From positions 1,646,501-1,710,500 of the forward strand of contig NZ_CP022372.1 of NCBI RefSeq assembly GCF_002220095.1: a stretch of 64,000 nucleotides of DNA. Direction: 5' to 3'. Shown here piece after piece: positions 9,234 through 18,262 of this stretch. The translations under genes and the position numbers were made by a program. Each line of letters opens with the position of its first letter. Within the stretch, counting starts at the first letter, position 1. Source of the DNA: Bosea sp. AS-1 (lineage in GTDB: Bacteria; Pseudomonadota; Alphaproteobacteria; Rhizobiales; Beijerinckiaceae). The notes beneath the pieces were generated by a model. The model worked only from the letters and a program-made list of their open reading frames with translations. It did no database searches and was not told where the DNA came from.

Positions 9234-9951
9234 AGGATGGTCCGCTGTTGCCGGGAGCGGCCAGATAGGCCGCATAGCCCTTTGCACGCAAGTCGCAGGC
9301 CGGGCAATGGCCGCAGCCATAGCCCCAGCCATGCCGCGTCGTCCGGTCGCCGAGATAGCAGCTATGAGACTCGGTAATGACGAGGTCGAGCAGCGCCTGT
9401 CCGCCGAGCGCGCGGGCGAGCGCGAAGGTCTGGGCCTTGTCGCGCCACATCAGCGGCGTGTGCAGCACGAGCCTTCGGTCCAGCCCGAGCCCAAGTGCGA
9501 CCTGCATCGCCTTGATCGTATCGTCGCGGCAGTCGGGATAGCCGGAATAATCGGTCTCGCAGACGCCGAGCACGATGTGGCGCAGGTTGCGGCGGTAGGC
9601 GAGCGCGGCGGCGAAGGTGAGGAAGATCAGGTTGCGGCCGGGCACGAAGGTCGAGGGCAGCCCAGTCTCGGCAAAGACGATCTCGGTCTCGCGGGTCAGC
9701 GCCGTCTCGGAGAGCGCGCCCAGCGCGGCGAGGTCGATGACATGGTCGGGGCCGAGCCGTTCGGCATAGATCGAGGACAGTGCCGGCAGCTTCTCGCGGA
9801 TCGCCAGCCGACACTCCATCTCGATGCGATGGCGCTGGCCATAATCGAAGCCGACCGTCTCGACCGCATCGAAGCGGTCGAGCGCCCAGGCGAGCGCGGT
9901 CGTCGAATCCTGGCCGCCGGAGAACAGGACGAGGGCGCGGGATTCTGCCAA
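9223..9951 (-). CDS. queC: 7-cyano-7-deazaguanine synthase QueC
   Basis: A 242-aa ATP-dependent amidoligase that converts 7-carboxy-7-deazaguanine and ammonia to preQ0 in the queuosine pathway. The PP-loop ATP site is [10 protein letters not shown] near residue 9. The zinc-binding cysteines are in the C-terminal part (HSCYLG, then [13 protein letters not shown]). It lies 7 nt after prs on the same strand and overlaps the transporter gene that follows. The other preQ0 genes (queD, queE, folE) are not in this window. Confidence 0.96.
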   Translation of the reverse strand: MAESRALVLFSGGQDSTTALAWALDRFDAVETVGFDYGQRHRIEMECRLAIREKLPALSSIYAERLGPDHVIDLAALGALSETALTRETEIVFAETGLPSTFVPGRNLIFLTFAAALAYRRNLRHIVLGVCETDYSGYPDCRDDTIKAMQVALGLGLDRRLVLHTPLMWRDKAQTFALARALGGQALLDLVITESHSCYLGDRTTRHGWGYGCGHCPACDLRAKGYAAYLAAPGNSGPSYES

Positions 9952-9958
9952 CGCAGCC

Positions 9959-10903
9959 TCAGTCGAACAGGCTGGAGACGCTGGTCTCGCTCGCGGTGCG
10001 TTCGATGGCTTCGCCCATCAGTCCGGCGATCGAGATGACGCGGATGTTGCGCGCGACCTTCACCGCCTCGGTCGGCATGATCGAGTCGGTGATGACGAGC
10101 TCCTTGAGCTTGGAGCCGGCGATGCGCGCCACGGCGCCCCCCGAGAGCACGCCATGGGTGATGTAGGCGTAGACCTCCTTGGCGCCCTGCTCGAGCAGGG
10201 CTTCGGCGGCGTTCACCAGCGTGCCGCCCGAATCGACGATGTCGTCGATGAGGATGCAGGAGCGCCCTTCCACCGAGCCGATGATGTTCATGACTTCCGA
10301 CTCGCCGGGCCGATCGCGGCGCTTGTCGACGATCGCGAGCGGGGCGTCGATGCGCTTGGCGAGCGCGCGGGCGCGGACCACGCCGCCGACGTCCGGCGAG
10401 ACGACCATGGCGTTCTTCCACTCCAGCCGGTCCTTGATGTCCCGCGCCATCAGCGGAGCGCCGAACAGGTTGTCGGTCGGAATGTCGAAGAAGCCCTGGA
10501 TCTGGCCGGCATGGAGGTCGAGCGTCAAGACGCGGTCGACGCCGGCATGGGTGATCAGGTTGGAGACGAGCTTGGCCGAGATCGGGGTGCGGCCGGAGGC
10601 GCGCCGGTCCTGCCTGGCATAGCCGAAATAGGGAATCACTGCCGTGATGCGCTTGGCCGAGGAGCGGCGCAGCGCATCGACGATGATCAGCAGTTCCATC
10701 AGGTGGTCGTTGGTCGGGAAGGAGGTGGACTGGATGACGAAGACATCCTGCCCACGCACATTTTCCTGGATCTCGACGAAGACTTCCATGTCGGCGAAGC
10801 GCCGGACGGAGGCCTTGGCGAGGGGAATGCTGAGATGGTTGCAGATGGCTTCGGCGAGCGGCCGGTTGGAATTGCCGGCTACGACTTTGAAATGAGAGGC
10901 CAT
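9959..10903 (-). CDS. prs: Ribose-phosphate pyrophosphokinase
   Basis: A 314-aa cytosolic enzyme that makes PRPP from ribose 5-phosphate and ATP for nucleotide, histidine, tryptophan and NAD synthesis. The Class I motifs are all present: the flexible-loop region [20 protein letters not shown] near residue 95, the pyrophosphate/metal loop, and the PRPP-binding loop [11 protein letters not shown] near residue 215. The ATG at 10903 gives the standard length; the longer open frame is not typical. queC follows after 7 nt, so PRPP supply and queuosine synthesis share a transcript here, an order I do not regard as standard. Confidence 0.97.
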   Translation of the reverse strand: MASHFKVVAGNSNRPLAEAICNHLSIPLAKASVRRFADMEVFVEIQENVRGQDVFVIQSTSFPTNDHLMELLIIVDALRRSSAKRITAVIPYFGYARQDRRASGRTPISAKLVSNLITHAGVDRVLTLDLHAGQIQGFFDIPTDNLFGAPLMARDIKDRLEWKNAMVVSPDVGGVVRARALAKRIDAPLAIVDKRRDRPGESEVMNIIGSVEGRSCILIDDIVDSGGTLVNAAEALLEQGAKEVYAYITHGVLSGGAVARIAGSKLKELVITDSIMPTEAVKVARNIRVISIAGLMGEAIERTASETSVSSLFD

Positions 10904-11101
10904 GCCGTGGCGTACCGTTGCAGGGGGCGGGGCGCGAGCCGACCAGGCCGGCTCAATTGGAAGCGCTCTTAACAGTGCCGTGGCATGGAGTCGACCGCTG
11001 CGCTGCAATATCAGTATGCAAAACGCATGACATGGGCTCCGCAGCTCGCCAGCGAAGCCGCGGCGGCGGGTTTCACGAGCGCATAGCCGCGGAAGGCGGT
11101 G

Positions 11102-11686
11102 TCAGAGCCGCTTGCCGTTGCCGGCCGAGGCCGTGCGGGTTGCAGCCGTCTTCTTGCCGTTCGCCTTGTCCTTGCCGTCGCCCTTCTCGGTCGGGCCGAG
11201 TGCGGCTTCGGCGGCCGGCGTCGTGACGAGAAAGCCGGCGATCGCATCCATCGAATCCGAGGCGGCCTTGGCGACGACGGTGCGGTCGATGCCGGCCCAG
11301 GGGTCGGAGCCGCTGCTGCGCTTGCCGATGCTCTCGCCCTGGACGCGCTGGGCGCGCTGCTTGGTCGAATCATAGACATCCCAGACGAAGGCGAGCGCGG
11401 TCTGGCCGTCCTCGGTCGGCTGGGCGGTGAGGTAGCCCTTGACGCGGAAGCGTGCCGGCTTGTCGCCGGGGACGATCTCCATCTTGCGCTCGGCCGCCGC
11501 CTCGCCGAGCAGGCCCGCGAAATTCGTGGTGACGTCGTCAGGAGCGCCGGAAATGCTCTGGACCGAGACGGGAACGCCCGGCGCATCGACGCGCGGGCGG
11601 GCAGCGGTCTGGGTGGTTTCCTGGCAGCCGGCGAGCGCGAGCGCCAATACCGGCCCCAGAGCGAGGCCGCTCAAACGATGAAACAT
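11102..11686 (-). CDS. Putative lipoprotein
   Basis: A 194-aa protein with a lipoprotein signal peptide: MFHRLSGLALGPVLALALAG followed by the lipobox Cys at about residue 21. The start is set by GGGAGG 7 nt upstream of the ATG at 11686. The mature part includes a segment (about 30-150) that resembles uncharacterised alphaproteobacterial lipoproteins, with the pattern VPVSVQSISGAP, FRVKGYLTAQ and FVWDVYDSTKQRAQRVQGE. The C-terminal tail is rich in Lys, Thr and Ala and probably disordered. Expected location is the periplasmic face of a membrane. Function unknown. Confidence 0.8.
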   Translation of the reverse strand: MFHRLSGLALGPVLALALAGCQETTQTAARPRVDAPGVPVSVQSISGAPDDVTTNFAGLLGEAAAERKMEIVPGDKPARFRVKGYLTAQPTEDGQTALAFVWDVYDSTKQRAQRVQGESIGKRSSGSDPWAGIDRTVVAKAASDSMDAIAGFLVTTPAAEAALGPTEKGDGKDKANGKKTAATRTASAGNGKRL

Positions 11687-11884
11687 GACGCCTCCCGCCC
11701 TTTGGGCTGTGGATCGCAACGAACTACCCTGTGCCATCTTTCTAGGCGGATCGTCGGGCGAGGTCCAGATCGCGCGGTGGCGAGGCGGGCTCCGTTCCGC
11801 GTGGCGGCTTTCGATTGCGATGCGGGCAGGCTTCTCCCATATAGGCCGCAGAAGCGGATATTTGGTCCGCGCGGGAGACAATCC

Positions 11885-12139
11885 ATGGCCGGTACCAGCA
11901 ACCGCTTCCTCGATGACATCGCCCGCCTCGCCACCGATGCGGCCGGCGCCGCGCAGGGCGTGCGCCGCGAGGTCGAGACCGTGGTCAAGACGCAGATCGA
12001 GAAGCTGCTGCGCGAGCTCGATGTCGTGCCGCGCGAGGAATTCGAGGCCGTGCGCGAGATGGCGCTCATCGCCCGCGAGGAAAACGACAAGCTGGCCGCT
12101 CGCCTCGCTGCTCTCGAAGCCAAGCTGAACAAGGCCTGA
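11885..12139 (+). CDS. UbiK-like accessory factor (BMFP domain)
   Basis: An 84-aa protein of the UbiK/YqiC family, small trimeric coiled-coil proteins that help ubiquinone synthesis and contact membranes and fatty acids. The N-terminal half is amphipathic (FLDDIARLATDAAGAAQG); the C-terminal half is a coiled coil with EEFEAVREMA and a Leu/Ala heptad ending LEAKLNKA. The length and the glutamate-rich hinge VPREEFE match the family. The start ATG at 11885 has a GGGAG site 6-10 nt before it. It is divergent from the lipoprotein gene, sharing a 198-nt promoter region. Confidence 0.85.
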   Translation: MAGTSNRFLDDIARLATDAAGAAQGVRREVETVVKTQIEKLLRELDVVPREEFEAVREMALIAREENDKLAARLAALEAKLNKA

Positions 12140-12443
12140 TCGGAGCAGCCTGACCTAGGGTCCGCGTGTCCACAGCCATGTGCTGTGGACAGCGGCTGCA
12201 GGGGATTGAGCCCGGCGCCCGAATCCGGGGAGCTTCGCCACCGTGTTGGGAGCGTCACAGCGCCTGCGCTATCGTCGGTGGAAAGAATTGATTCGCTAGG
12301 CAGATTCGCTCTGCCGGGGCGGACGGGAACGCTGCTCCGGGGGCGTTCCGGAGGTGTGTTGCGTTCCTTCGGCTTTCCAGTCGCCGTGTTCCTCTTCTCG
12401 AACGCGCCGGGTGCACCAGCATCCGGAAGGTGGACCCTAGGGC
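12140..12443. other. 304-nt gap between ubiK-like and ybjN-like genes
   Basis: No gene is supported here. It contains a strong hairpin at 12167-12191 and a second inverted repeat (GGAACG ... CGTTCC, about 12326-12349). A plausible promoter for the YbjN-family gene must lie in the right half, but I cannot point to convincing -35 and -10 boxes. Confidence 0.4.
12167..12191 (+). terminator. Hairpin after the ubiK-like gene
   Basis: A perfect 10-bp stem (TGTCCACAGC / GCTGTGGACA) with a 5-nt loop begins 28 nt after the stop codon. No T-run follows, so it would be a poor intrinsic terminator; its full dyad symmetry would equally suit a protein-binding site. Confidence 0.35.
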
Positions 12444-12950
12444 ATGATGGACCTCGATATGGATGCCGATCTCGATCGGCCTTCCAACCCTCTCGACCTG
12501 TTCGAGCGACTCGCTTCCCTCAACAACTGGACCTTCGACCGCGACAGTGACGACGAGCTTTCGGTCTCGGTGACCGGTGGCTGGTCCGAGTATCATGTCG
12601 CCATCACCTGGCTTGCCGAGGTTGAGGCGCTGCATATCGCCTGCGCCTTCGACCTCAAGGTGCCGGAACGTCGGCGCGGCGAGGTGCTGCAGCTTGTCAG
12701 CCTCGTCAACGAGCAGCTCTGGCTCGGTCATTTCGATCTCTGGAGCAGCGAAAGCGTCGTGATGTATCGCCACGCCCTGCTGCTTTCTGGCGGCGCGGAG
12801 CCGACCGACGAGCAGGCCGCGGCCCTGATCAAGAGCGCGATCGACGCCTGCGAACGCTATTATCAGGCGTTCCAGTTCGTCGTCTGGGCCGGCAAGACCG
12901 CCAGGGAAGGGCTCGAAGGCGCCATGCTGGAGACCGCGGGCGAGGCCTGA
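12444..12950 (+). CDS. YbjN domain-containing protein
   Basis: A 168-aa cytosolic protein whose core (about residues 18-145) is the YbjN domain (PF10722), a type III secretion chaperone-like fold of unknown exact role. Typical family stretches are present: NPLDLFERLASLNNW near the start, then VPERRRGEVLQLVSLVNEQL and HFDLW in the centre. The first ATG is used; the next codon is also ATG. In alphaproteobacteria this gene often precedes proC, as it does here, 116 nt upstream in the same direction, and the two may be co-transcribed. Confidence 0.88.
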   Translation: MMDLDMDADLDRPSNPLDLFERLASLNNWTFDRDSDDELSVSVTGGWSEYHVAITWLAEVEALHIACAFDLKVPERRRGEVLQLVSLVNEQLWLGHFDLWSSESVVMYRHALLLSGGAEPTDEQAAALIKSAIDACERYYQAFQFVVWAGKTAREGLEGAMLETAGEA

Positions 12951-13066
12951 GTCCATCGCCATCCCATATGCAGGCTTGACCCGCCGGTGCGGGACGGGAA
13001 AGGCTGCGCCACAAGAGAAGCCCGAGTTTTCGCTCCGGGATCGCTGCCAGCCGCCGAGGGCCTGCC

Positions 13067-13888
13067 ATGACCGCTTCCCTGCCGCAATCGCTCGTCCTCA
13101 TCGGTGCGGGCAAGATGGGGGGAGCCATGCTCGAGGGCTGGCTGCGCATCGGCATCGACCCGGCCGGCATCAGCCTGATCGATCCCAAGCCCTCGGACGA
13201 GATCGTCGAACTCGCCGGCGAGAAGGGCATGCGGCTCAACCCCTCCGCGAAGGAGATTCCACCCACCGAGGTGCTGGTCCTTGCGACCAAGCCGCAGATG
13301 CTCGATACGGCGGCGCCGGCTGTGCAGACCTTCATCCATCCCAAGACGCTGCTGATCTCGATTCTGGCCGGCAAGACGCTCGGCGATCTCGCGGCGCGGC
13401 TGCCGAACGCGACGGCGATCATCCGCGCCATGCCGAACCTGCCGGCCTCGGTGCAGCGTGGCGCGACAGCGGCTGCGCCCGGCAAGGGCGTGAGCGCGGC
13501 ACAACGGGCGACCGCGGATGCGCTGCTCGCCAGCATCGGCAAGGTCGAGTGGCTCGATGACGAGGGGCTGATCGACGCCGTGACCGCGGTCTCCGGCTCG
13601 GGCCCGGCCTATGTCTTCCATCTCGTCGAATGCCTTGCCGCAGCCGGCCGTGACGCTGGTTTGCCCGCCGATGTCGCCGAGCGACTGGCGCGCGCAACGG
13701 TCGAGGGGGCAGGGGAGCTCCTGTTCCAGTCGGAGTTGTCACCCGGAACGCTGCGCCAGAACGTGACCTCCCCAGGCGGCACGACGGCCGCGGCGCTGGA
13801 GGTGCTGATGGCGGAGGACGGGATGAAGCCGCTGATGCGCAAGGCGGTGGCTGCTGCCAAACGTCGCGCCGGCGAGCTTTCCGGCTGA
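13067..13888 (+). CDS. proC: Pyrroline-5-carboxylate reductase
   Basis: A 273-aa cytosolic enzyme that makes the last step of proline synthesis, reducing pyrroline-5-carboxylate with NAD(P)H. The N-terminal Rossmann motif is LIGAGKMGGAM near residue 10. The C-terminal dimerisation and substrate domain carries the family signature around SPGGTTAAALEVL near residue 235, with GSGPAYVFHLVE before it. Length and start match the family. It follows the ybjN-like gene. Confidence 0.96.
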   Translation: MTASLPQSLVLIGAGKMGGAMLEGWLRIGIDPAGISLIDPKPSDEIVELAGEKGMRLNPSAKEIPPTEVLVLATKPQMLDTAAPAVQTFIHPKTLLISILAGKTLGDLAARLPNATAIIRAMPNLPASVQRGATAAAPGKGVSAAQRATADALLASIGKVEWLDDEGLIDAVTAVSGSGPAYVFHLVECLAAAGRDAGLPADVAERLARATVEGAGELLFQSELSPGTLRQNVTSPGGTTAAALEVLMAEDGMKPLMRKAVAAAKRRAGELSG

Positions 13889-14053
13889 TTTCGCCCAACT
13901 TCAAAGACAGTCGAATGAGTTCAGAGACTTGCGTGGCGTACGCGCCTCGCGCGAGCCGGCTTTCGCTTCGCATCGAAAATGCGTGTGGTGGCCTTCCGCC
14001 CGCCACGATAGCGGCCTAACCTCCTCTCATCGCGAAGCGAGAGGAGCAGCGCC

Positions 14054-14812
14054 ATGGCCCGCAAACCCGTTTCCGGCAAAGCCGCATCTGCCGAGGCTGC
14101 CGTCAAGGAGGCGAGCAAGCCGGTGGATCCGCGCAGGCGGGCCGTCGACGCCTTGATGAACCTCGCGGCCACCCGTCCCTGGGACGAGATCGAGCTTCCG
14201 GATATCGCGTCCGAAGCAGGGCTGACATTGGCGCAGTTGCGCAGTCTTTTCCCGTCCAAGCTCGCCATGCTCGGTGGCGTGACCCGCATCGTCGACGACG
14301 CGGTGCTCGCCGGTACCTCGGATGACCTCGCCGGCGAGCCGGTCAAGGAGCGTCTGTTCGACCTAGTAATGCGGCGGCTCGATGCGATGGCGCCCTATAA
14401 GGCGGGCCTGCGCAAAATCGCTCCGGTCATCCGCCGCGATCCGCTGGCCCTGGCTGCGCTCAACCGCGGCGCGGTCAATTCCTGGCGCTACATGCTGGCT
14501 TCGGCCGGGATCCCGACTGAGGACTCGTTAGGCGGCCTGCGCGTCCAGGGGGCGGTGCTGCTGATGGCGCGTGTTTCCGAAGCCTGGCTGGACGATGACG
14601 AGCCGGAATTGTCGAAGACCATGGCGCGGCTCGATCGCGAGCTGAAGACGGCCGGCCGCATCATGGCTCGCGTCGAGGATGTGCATCGGCTGACGGCGCC
14701 GTTCCGCGGGCTGGCGCGGGCGATCTGCTCGGGGCGCCCGCTGAAGGCACGGCGGCGGGAGCGGGCTCCTGAGCGTGGTGAAGACAACGAGGATTACGCG
14801 CCGGCGATCTGA
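14054..14812 (+). CDS. TetR/AcrR-like transcriptional regulator
   Basis: A 252-aa protein with a lysine-rich N-terminal tail, then a TetR-type helix-turn-helix at about residues 30-80 (IELPDIASEAGLTLAQLRSLF, with FPSKLAML as the third helix). The rest is helical and would form the ligand/dimer domain. The C-terminus ends in a basic and acidic tail not typical for the family. The start ATG at 14054 has GAGAGGAG upstream. The regulated genes are not obvious: proC is upstream in the same direction and a chemoreceptor downstream. A COQ9-like relationship is an alternative, since that family shares the fold. Confidence 0.7.
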   Translation: MARKPVSGKAASAEAAVKEASKPVDPRRRAVDALMNLAATRPWDEIELPDIASEAGLTLAQLRSLFPSKLAMLGGVTRIVDDAVLAGTSDDLAGEPVKERLFDLVMRRLDAMAPYKAGLRKIAPVIRRDPLALAALNRGAVNSWRYMLASAGIPTEDSLGGLRVQGAVLLMARVSEAWLDDDEPELSKTMARLDRELKTAGRIMARVEDVHRLTAPFRGLARAICSGRPLKARRRERAPERGEDNEDYAPAI

Positions 14813-14842
14813 TGCCACGGCCCTGAATTGGGAACTGGATCA

Positions 14843-14867
14843 CGGGCTTCGTCCTCGGCGAAGCCCG
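14843..14867. repeat. Extragenic palindrome
   Basis: The 9-bp perfect inverted repeat CGGGCTTCG / CGAAGCCCG has a 7-nt loop and lies 31 nt past the TetR-like gene. It resembles other CCCGGG-centred palindromes in gaps of this window (23860, 41474, 49626). Confidence 0.45.
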
Positions 14868-14961
14868 GGCTCATGGATTGCGGCCGGAACGTGGCGGCTT
14901 TAAGCGCCGCTTAGTCAATTCATGTGAATGGACGACATTCCCTCACGCGCAGGATACGCGG

Positions 14962-16968
14962 ATGTCGTTCTCCAGAAAGATTGCAACGCTATCGATCGGC
15001 CGGTCCTTCGCGCTGATCGCGGTTTTGGCCGTTATCATCGCGGTCGGGGGAGTCGGCTACACGCTGCACGCTGCGCGTAATGAAATGATCGCGCTGAAGC
15101 GCGCGGAGATGAAGAACGCCGTCGAGGCCGCGGCAACCACCGTCAAGAGCTATCTGGCGCGCGCCGAGGCCGGCGAACTCAAGGAGGCGGACGCCAAGAA
15201 GATGGCGATGGAAGCCATCGGCGGGGCGCGCTTCGATAACGGCAACTACTACTTCGTCGTGAACTACGACGGCATCAGCCTGTTGCATGCCAACAAGAAG
15301 ATCCAGTCGACCGACATGCGGCCGCTCAAGGATGCGGATGGCAAGTTCTTCGTCCAGGATATGATCGCGTTGGTGAAGGCCAAGGGAGAGGGGTTCCTCG
15401 ACTATGGCTGGCTCAAGATGGGTGACACCGAGCCTTCGCTGAAGATCTCCTACGTCATCGGTGTTCCGAAGTGGCAGTGGCTGATCGGTTCGGGCCTGCA
15501 TGTGCAGGACGTCGATGCGGCCTTCCTCGGCATGGTCGGCGGAGTCGCCGAGGTTCTGGTGCCGCTCGGCCTCATCATGCTCGGCCTCGTCATCGTCCTC
15601 AGCCGCCGCTCCTCGCGGATGCTGGCTTCGCTGTCTTCGTCGATGGACGAACTGGCGGCAGGCAATCTGCAGGCCGAGATCGCGCATCAGCAGCGGCCGG
15701 ACGAGATTGGTTCGATGGCGCGCGCGCTGGTCGTCTTCCGCGATGCGGCACTGGCGAAGGAAGCGATGGAGGCTGACAAGCTGCGCGTCGAGGAGGAGGC
15801 GGCCGGACATCGCAGCGCCGTGGATACCGAGCGGCGGCGCAACGAGGCCGAGCGTGCCGAGCAGGCGCGCGTGCAGGCCGATGTCGTCCAGGCGCTGGGC
15901 GCGGGCCTCGAGCACCTGGCCGGGGGCGATCTGACCTATCGGATCGGGGAAACGTTCTCGGCCGAGTACCTCAAGCTCAAGGACGATTTCAACGCCGCCA
16001 TCGCAAAGCTTCAGGACGCGATGCGGCAGATCGTGACCAATACCGAGAGCATGAAGGCAGGTTCCGTCGAGATCAGCCAGGCGGCGGACGATCTCGCCGG
16101 CCGCACCGAGCAGCAGGCCTCCTCGGTCGAGGAGACGGCGACGGCGCTCGACCAGCTCACTGCGACGGTGCGCCAGACCGCCGAGAGCGCGCGCCTCGCC
16201 AACCAGGCGACCGAGCAAGTCAAGGGCGAGGCGGAACAGTCCACCAGCATCGTGCGCGATGCGGTGACGGCGATGGGTGGCATCGAGAAGTCGGCGCAGG
16301 AGATCTCGCAGATCGTCGGCGTGATCGACGAGATTGCCTTCCAGACCAACCTGCTGGCGCTCAATGCCAGCGTCGAGGCGGCCCGCGCCGGCGATGCCGG
16401 CAAGGGCTTTGCCGTCGTCGCCTCGGAGGTGCGCGCTCTGGCGCAGCGTTCGGCTTCGGCAGCCAAGGAGATCAAGGCGCTGATCGACGCCTCGACCGTC
16501 GAGGTCGAGAAGGGCGTCAACCTCGTCGGGCAGACCGGCGGAGCGCTGCAACGCATGGCTTCGGAGATCGCCCGCGTCACCGGCCTGGTCGCCGAGATTG
16601 CCGGCGCTGCCCAGGAGCAGGCCTCGGGCCTGCAGGAAGTCAACGCCGCCGTCGGCGAGATGGACCAGGCGACCCAGCAGAATGCGGCGATGGCCGAGCA
16701 GTCCACGGCTGCCGCCCACTCGCTTTCGGAGGAGGCCGACCGTCTCTCGTCGCTGGTCGCCCGCTTCCAAATCGGCGGCGATACCGCGAGACTGCAGGCG
16801 ATCGCGCGGACGATGCAGGCGGCTATTGCACAGCCGGCGGCAGCGGCTGCGCCCGCCGCGCCGCGCCCGGCGCCGCCGCGAAGCACGAAAGCGAATGGCA
16901 GCGCAGCGGCGGCGACCGCACGCAAGCTCGATATCGAGGCCCGTGACACGGGGTGGGAGGAATTTTGA
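14962..16968 (+). CDS. Methyl-accepting chemotaxis protein with Cache domain
   Basis: A 668-aa chemoreceptor. Transmembrane segment 1 is about residues 14-36, followed by a periplasmic single-Cache (sCache_2) sensor (about 37-190; [12 protein letters not shown] and [10 protein letters not shown] are typical), transmembrane segment 2 (about 192-214), HAMP, and a long cytoplasmic signalling hairpin whose tip is [20 protein letters not shown]. The protein ends GWEEF, like the C-terminal pentapeptide (NWETF type) that tethers CheR or CheB. It is therefore probably a high-abundance, adaptation-competent receptor. The start at ATG 14962 removes an unrelated leader. Its stop codon overlaps the start of csaA. 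Confidence 0.95.
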   Translation: MSFSRKIATLSIGRSFALIAVLAVIIAVGGVGYTLHAARNEMIALKRAEMKNAVEAAATTVKSYLARAEAGELKEADAKKMAMEAIGGARFDNGNYYFVVNYDGISLLHANKKIQSTDMRPLKDADGKFFVQDMIALVKAKGEGFLDYGWLKMGDTEPSLKISYVIGVPKWQWLIGSGLHVQDVDAAFLGMVGGVAEVLVPLGLIMLGLVIVLSRRSSRMLASLSSSMDELAAGNLQAEIAHQQRPDEIGSMARALVVFRDAALAKEAMEADKLRVEEEAAGHRSAVDTERRRNEAERAEQARVQADVVQALGAGLEHLAGGDLTYRIGETFSAEYLKLKDDFNAAIAKLQDAMRQIVTNTESMKAGSVEISQAADDLAGRTEQQASSVEETATALDQLTATVRQTAESARLANQATEQVKGEAEQSTSIVRDAVTAMGGIEKSAQEISQIVGVIDEIAFQTNLLALNASVEAARAGDAGKGFAVVASEVRALAQRSASAAKEIKALIDASTVEVEKGVNLVGQTGGALQRMASEIARVTGLVAEIAGAAQEQASGLQEVNAAVGEMDQATQQNAAMAEQSTAAAHSLSEEADRLSSLVARFQIGGDTARLQAIARTMQAAIAQPAAAAAPAAPRPAPPRSTKANGSAAAATARKLDIEARDTGWEEF

Positions 16969-17324
16969 CACCGTCCGAAGAAGTAGCCGCGACGATCGGC
17001 TTCGACGATTTCCTCAAGGTCGACATCCGCGTCGGCACCATCGTCGAGGCCGAGCCCTATCCGGAGGCGCGCAAGCCGGCGATCAAGCTGGTGATCGATT
17101 TCGGTGGCGCGATCGGGCGGAAGAAATCCTCCGCCCAGATCACCAAGCATTACCAGCCGGAGGATCTGCCCGGCCGGCAGGTTCTCGCCGTGGTCAATTT
17201 CCCGCCGCGCCAGATCGGAAAGTTCATGTCCGAGGTGTTGACGCTGGGCGTGCCCGATGCCGATGGCGAGGTGGTGCTGATCGGGCCGGGCCATACCATC
17301 CCGGAAGGCGGGCGCCTGTTCTAG
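16965..17324 (+). CDS. csaA: tRNA-binding protein CsaA
   Basis: A 119-aa OB-fold protein of the CsaA family, related to the tRNA-binding domain of methionyl- and phenylalanyl-tRNA synthetases and reported to have export-related chaperone activity. Family motifs are present: [38 protein letters not shown] and [15 protein letters not shown] chose the TTG at 16965, which overlaps the chemoreceptor stop (TTGA) and has GGGAGG 4 nt before it; a GTG at 16953 is possible but gives a non-family leader. Its last codon TAG lies within CTAG, which is also the stop of the convergent PPOX gene. Confidence 0.92.
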   Translation: MTPSEEVAATIGFDDFLKVDIRVGTIVEAEPYPEARKPAIKLVIDFGGAIGRKKSSAQITKHYQPEDLPGRQVLAVVNFPPRQIGKFMSEVLTLGVPDADGEVVLIGPGHTIPEGGRLF

Positions 17325-18262
17325 AGTGCGCCTGCCAGGGCTAACCGGTTCCAGAGGCCGGTCTGCAAGGTGGTCGGCGCGTAATCCGACGCCGACCAGC
17401 GCAGCGGCAACGCCTGCTTGTGCCGCCAGCCGCGCGTCACATGGAAGCGCCACAGCCGCTCCGCTCCGGCGAGGCGGGCGATCTCTGCACCGTCCCACAT
17501 AATTTCGACCGAACCCTGCAACTGCAGGATCGTGCCGTCGCGAAAATCGACGAACAGCAACGCGGCGCGCGGCTCACGCAGCAGATTGCCCAGCGTGTTG
17601 AAATAGCTGTTCCCGGCGAAGTCCGGCACCGTCAACGTGTCGCCGTCGATGCGAACGAAGCCAGGCCGCCCACCGCGATGGGACATGTCGACGCCGCCGG
17701 CTGGCACGGCGTCCTGCCCGGCGGTGCTGGCGATGAAGAAGGTATCGGCCACCGCGATCAGGTCGTGCGCCTGCATGTCCAGGCGGCTCAGTTCCTCGTG
17801 CTGAACCGTGGTCCGCTCGGCCAGTCGCTCAACCATGCGGGTCTGGATGTACTTCGCGCAGTTTCCGAAGCTTTGTGCGACCGCGATGTCGAAGCCGTCA
17901 GCGCGACGTGCGGCGACCATGCCATTGGCGCGGTTGCGTCGGCGGGTCTCGAATTCGATGCCGAGAAGACCGATGGGGGCACCGGTGTGGAACGATTCGG
18001 CCGCGGGGTCCTGAGCCTGCGGCCTGGCGGTGATCTCAAGAGCGGTGGGAGAGGGGCTCGCAACGAAGCCGGGCGGGCCGGTCAGCACCGTCGCGAGCGG
18101 CCAGCCCCGTGCGTCGAGCACACCTGCGAAGATCCAGGGGAGCTGAGCGAAGAACAGGCGGTGCTGGTCGGGCATGAAGTTGCGGATGCCGCCGCCGCGG
18201 GAGAACTGGCCAGCCAGCGCCTGAGCTTCCAGCTCGCCGGTATGGAAGGGGCCGTCACTCAT
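17321..18262 (-). CDS. PPOX-type flavoprotein oxidoreductase
   Basis: A 313-aa protein with a pyridoxamine 5'-phosphate oxidase-like split-barrel (about residues 175-300), a flavin-binding fold. The characteristic central stretch is DTFFIASTAGQDAVPAGGVDMSHRGGRPGF, shortened here in quotation as TFFIASTAG and DMSHRGG, and FAGNSYFNTLGNLL follows. The N-terminal 150 residues resemble another barrel-like half without the strong motifs. It starts within the end of the GST gene (8-nt overlap), so both proteins come from one message. A role in reducing or detoxifying an electrophile is an inference from that pairing. Its stop shares CTAG with csaA. Confidence 0.8.
   Translation of the reverse strand: MSDGPFHTGELEAQALAGQFSRGGGIRNFMPDQHRLFFAQLPWIFAGVLDARGWPLATVLTGPPGFVASPSPTALEITARPQAQDPAAESFHTGAPIGLLGIEFETRRRNRANGMVAARRADGFDIAVAQSFGNCAKYIQTRMVERLAERTTVQHEELSRLDMQAHDLIAVADTFFIASTAGQDAVPAGGVDMSHRGGRPGFVRIDGDTLTVPDFAGNSYFNTLGNLLREPRAALLFVDFRDGTILQLQGSVEIMWDGAEIARLAGAERLWRFHVTRGWRHKQALPLRWSASDYAPTTLQTGLWNRLALAGAL

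Noticed and set aside
14989..16971. Minus-strand 660-aa ORF
   Set aside because: Antisense to the Cache chemoreceptor; shadow composition.
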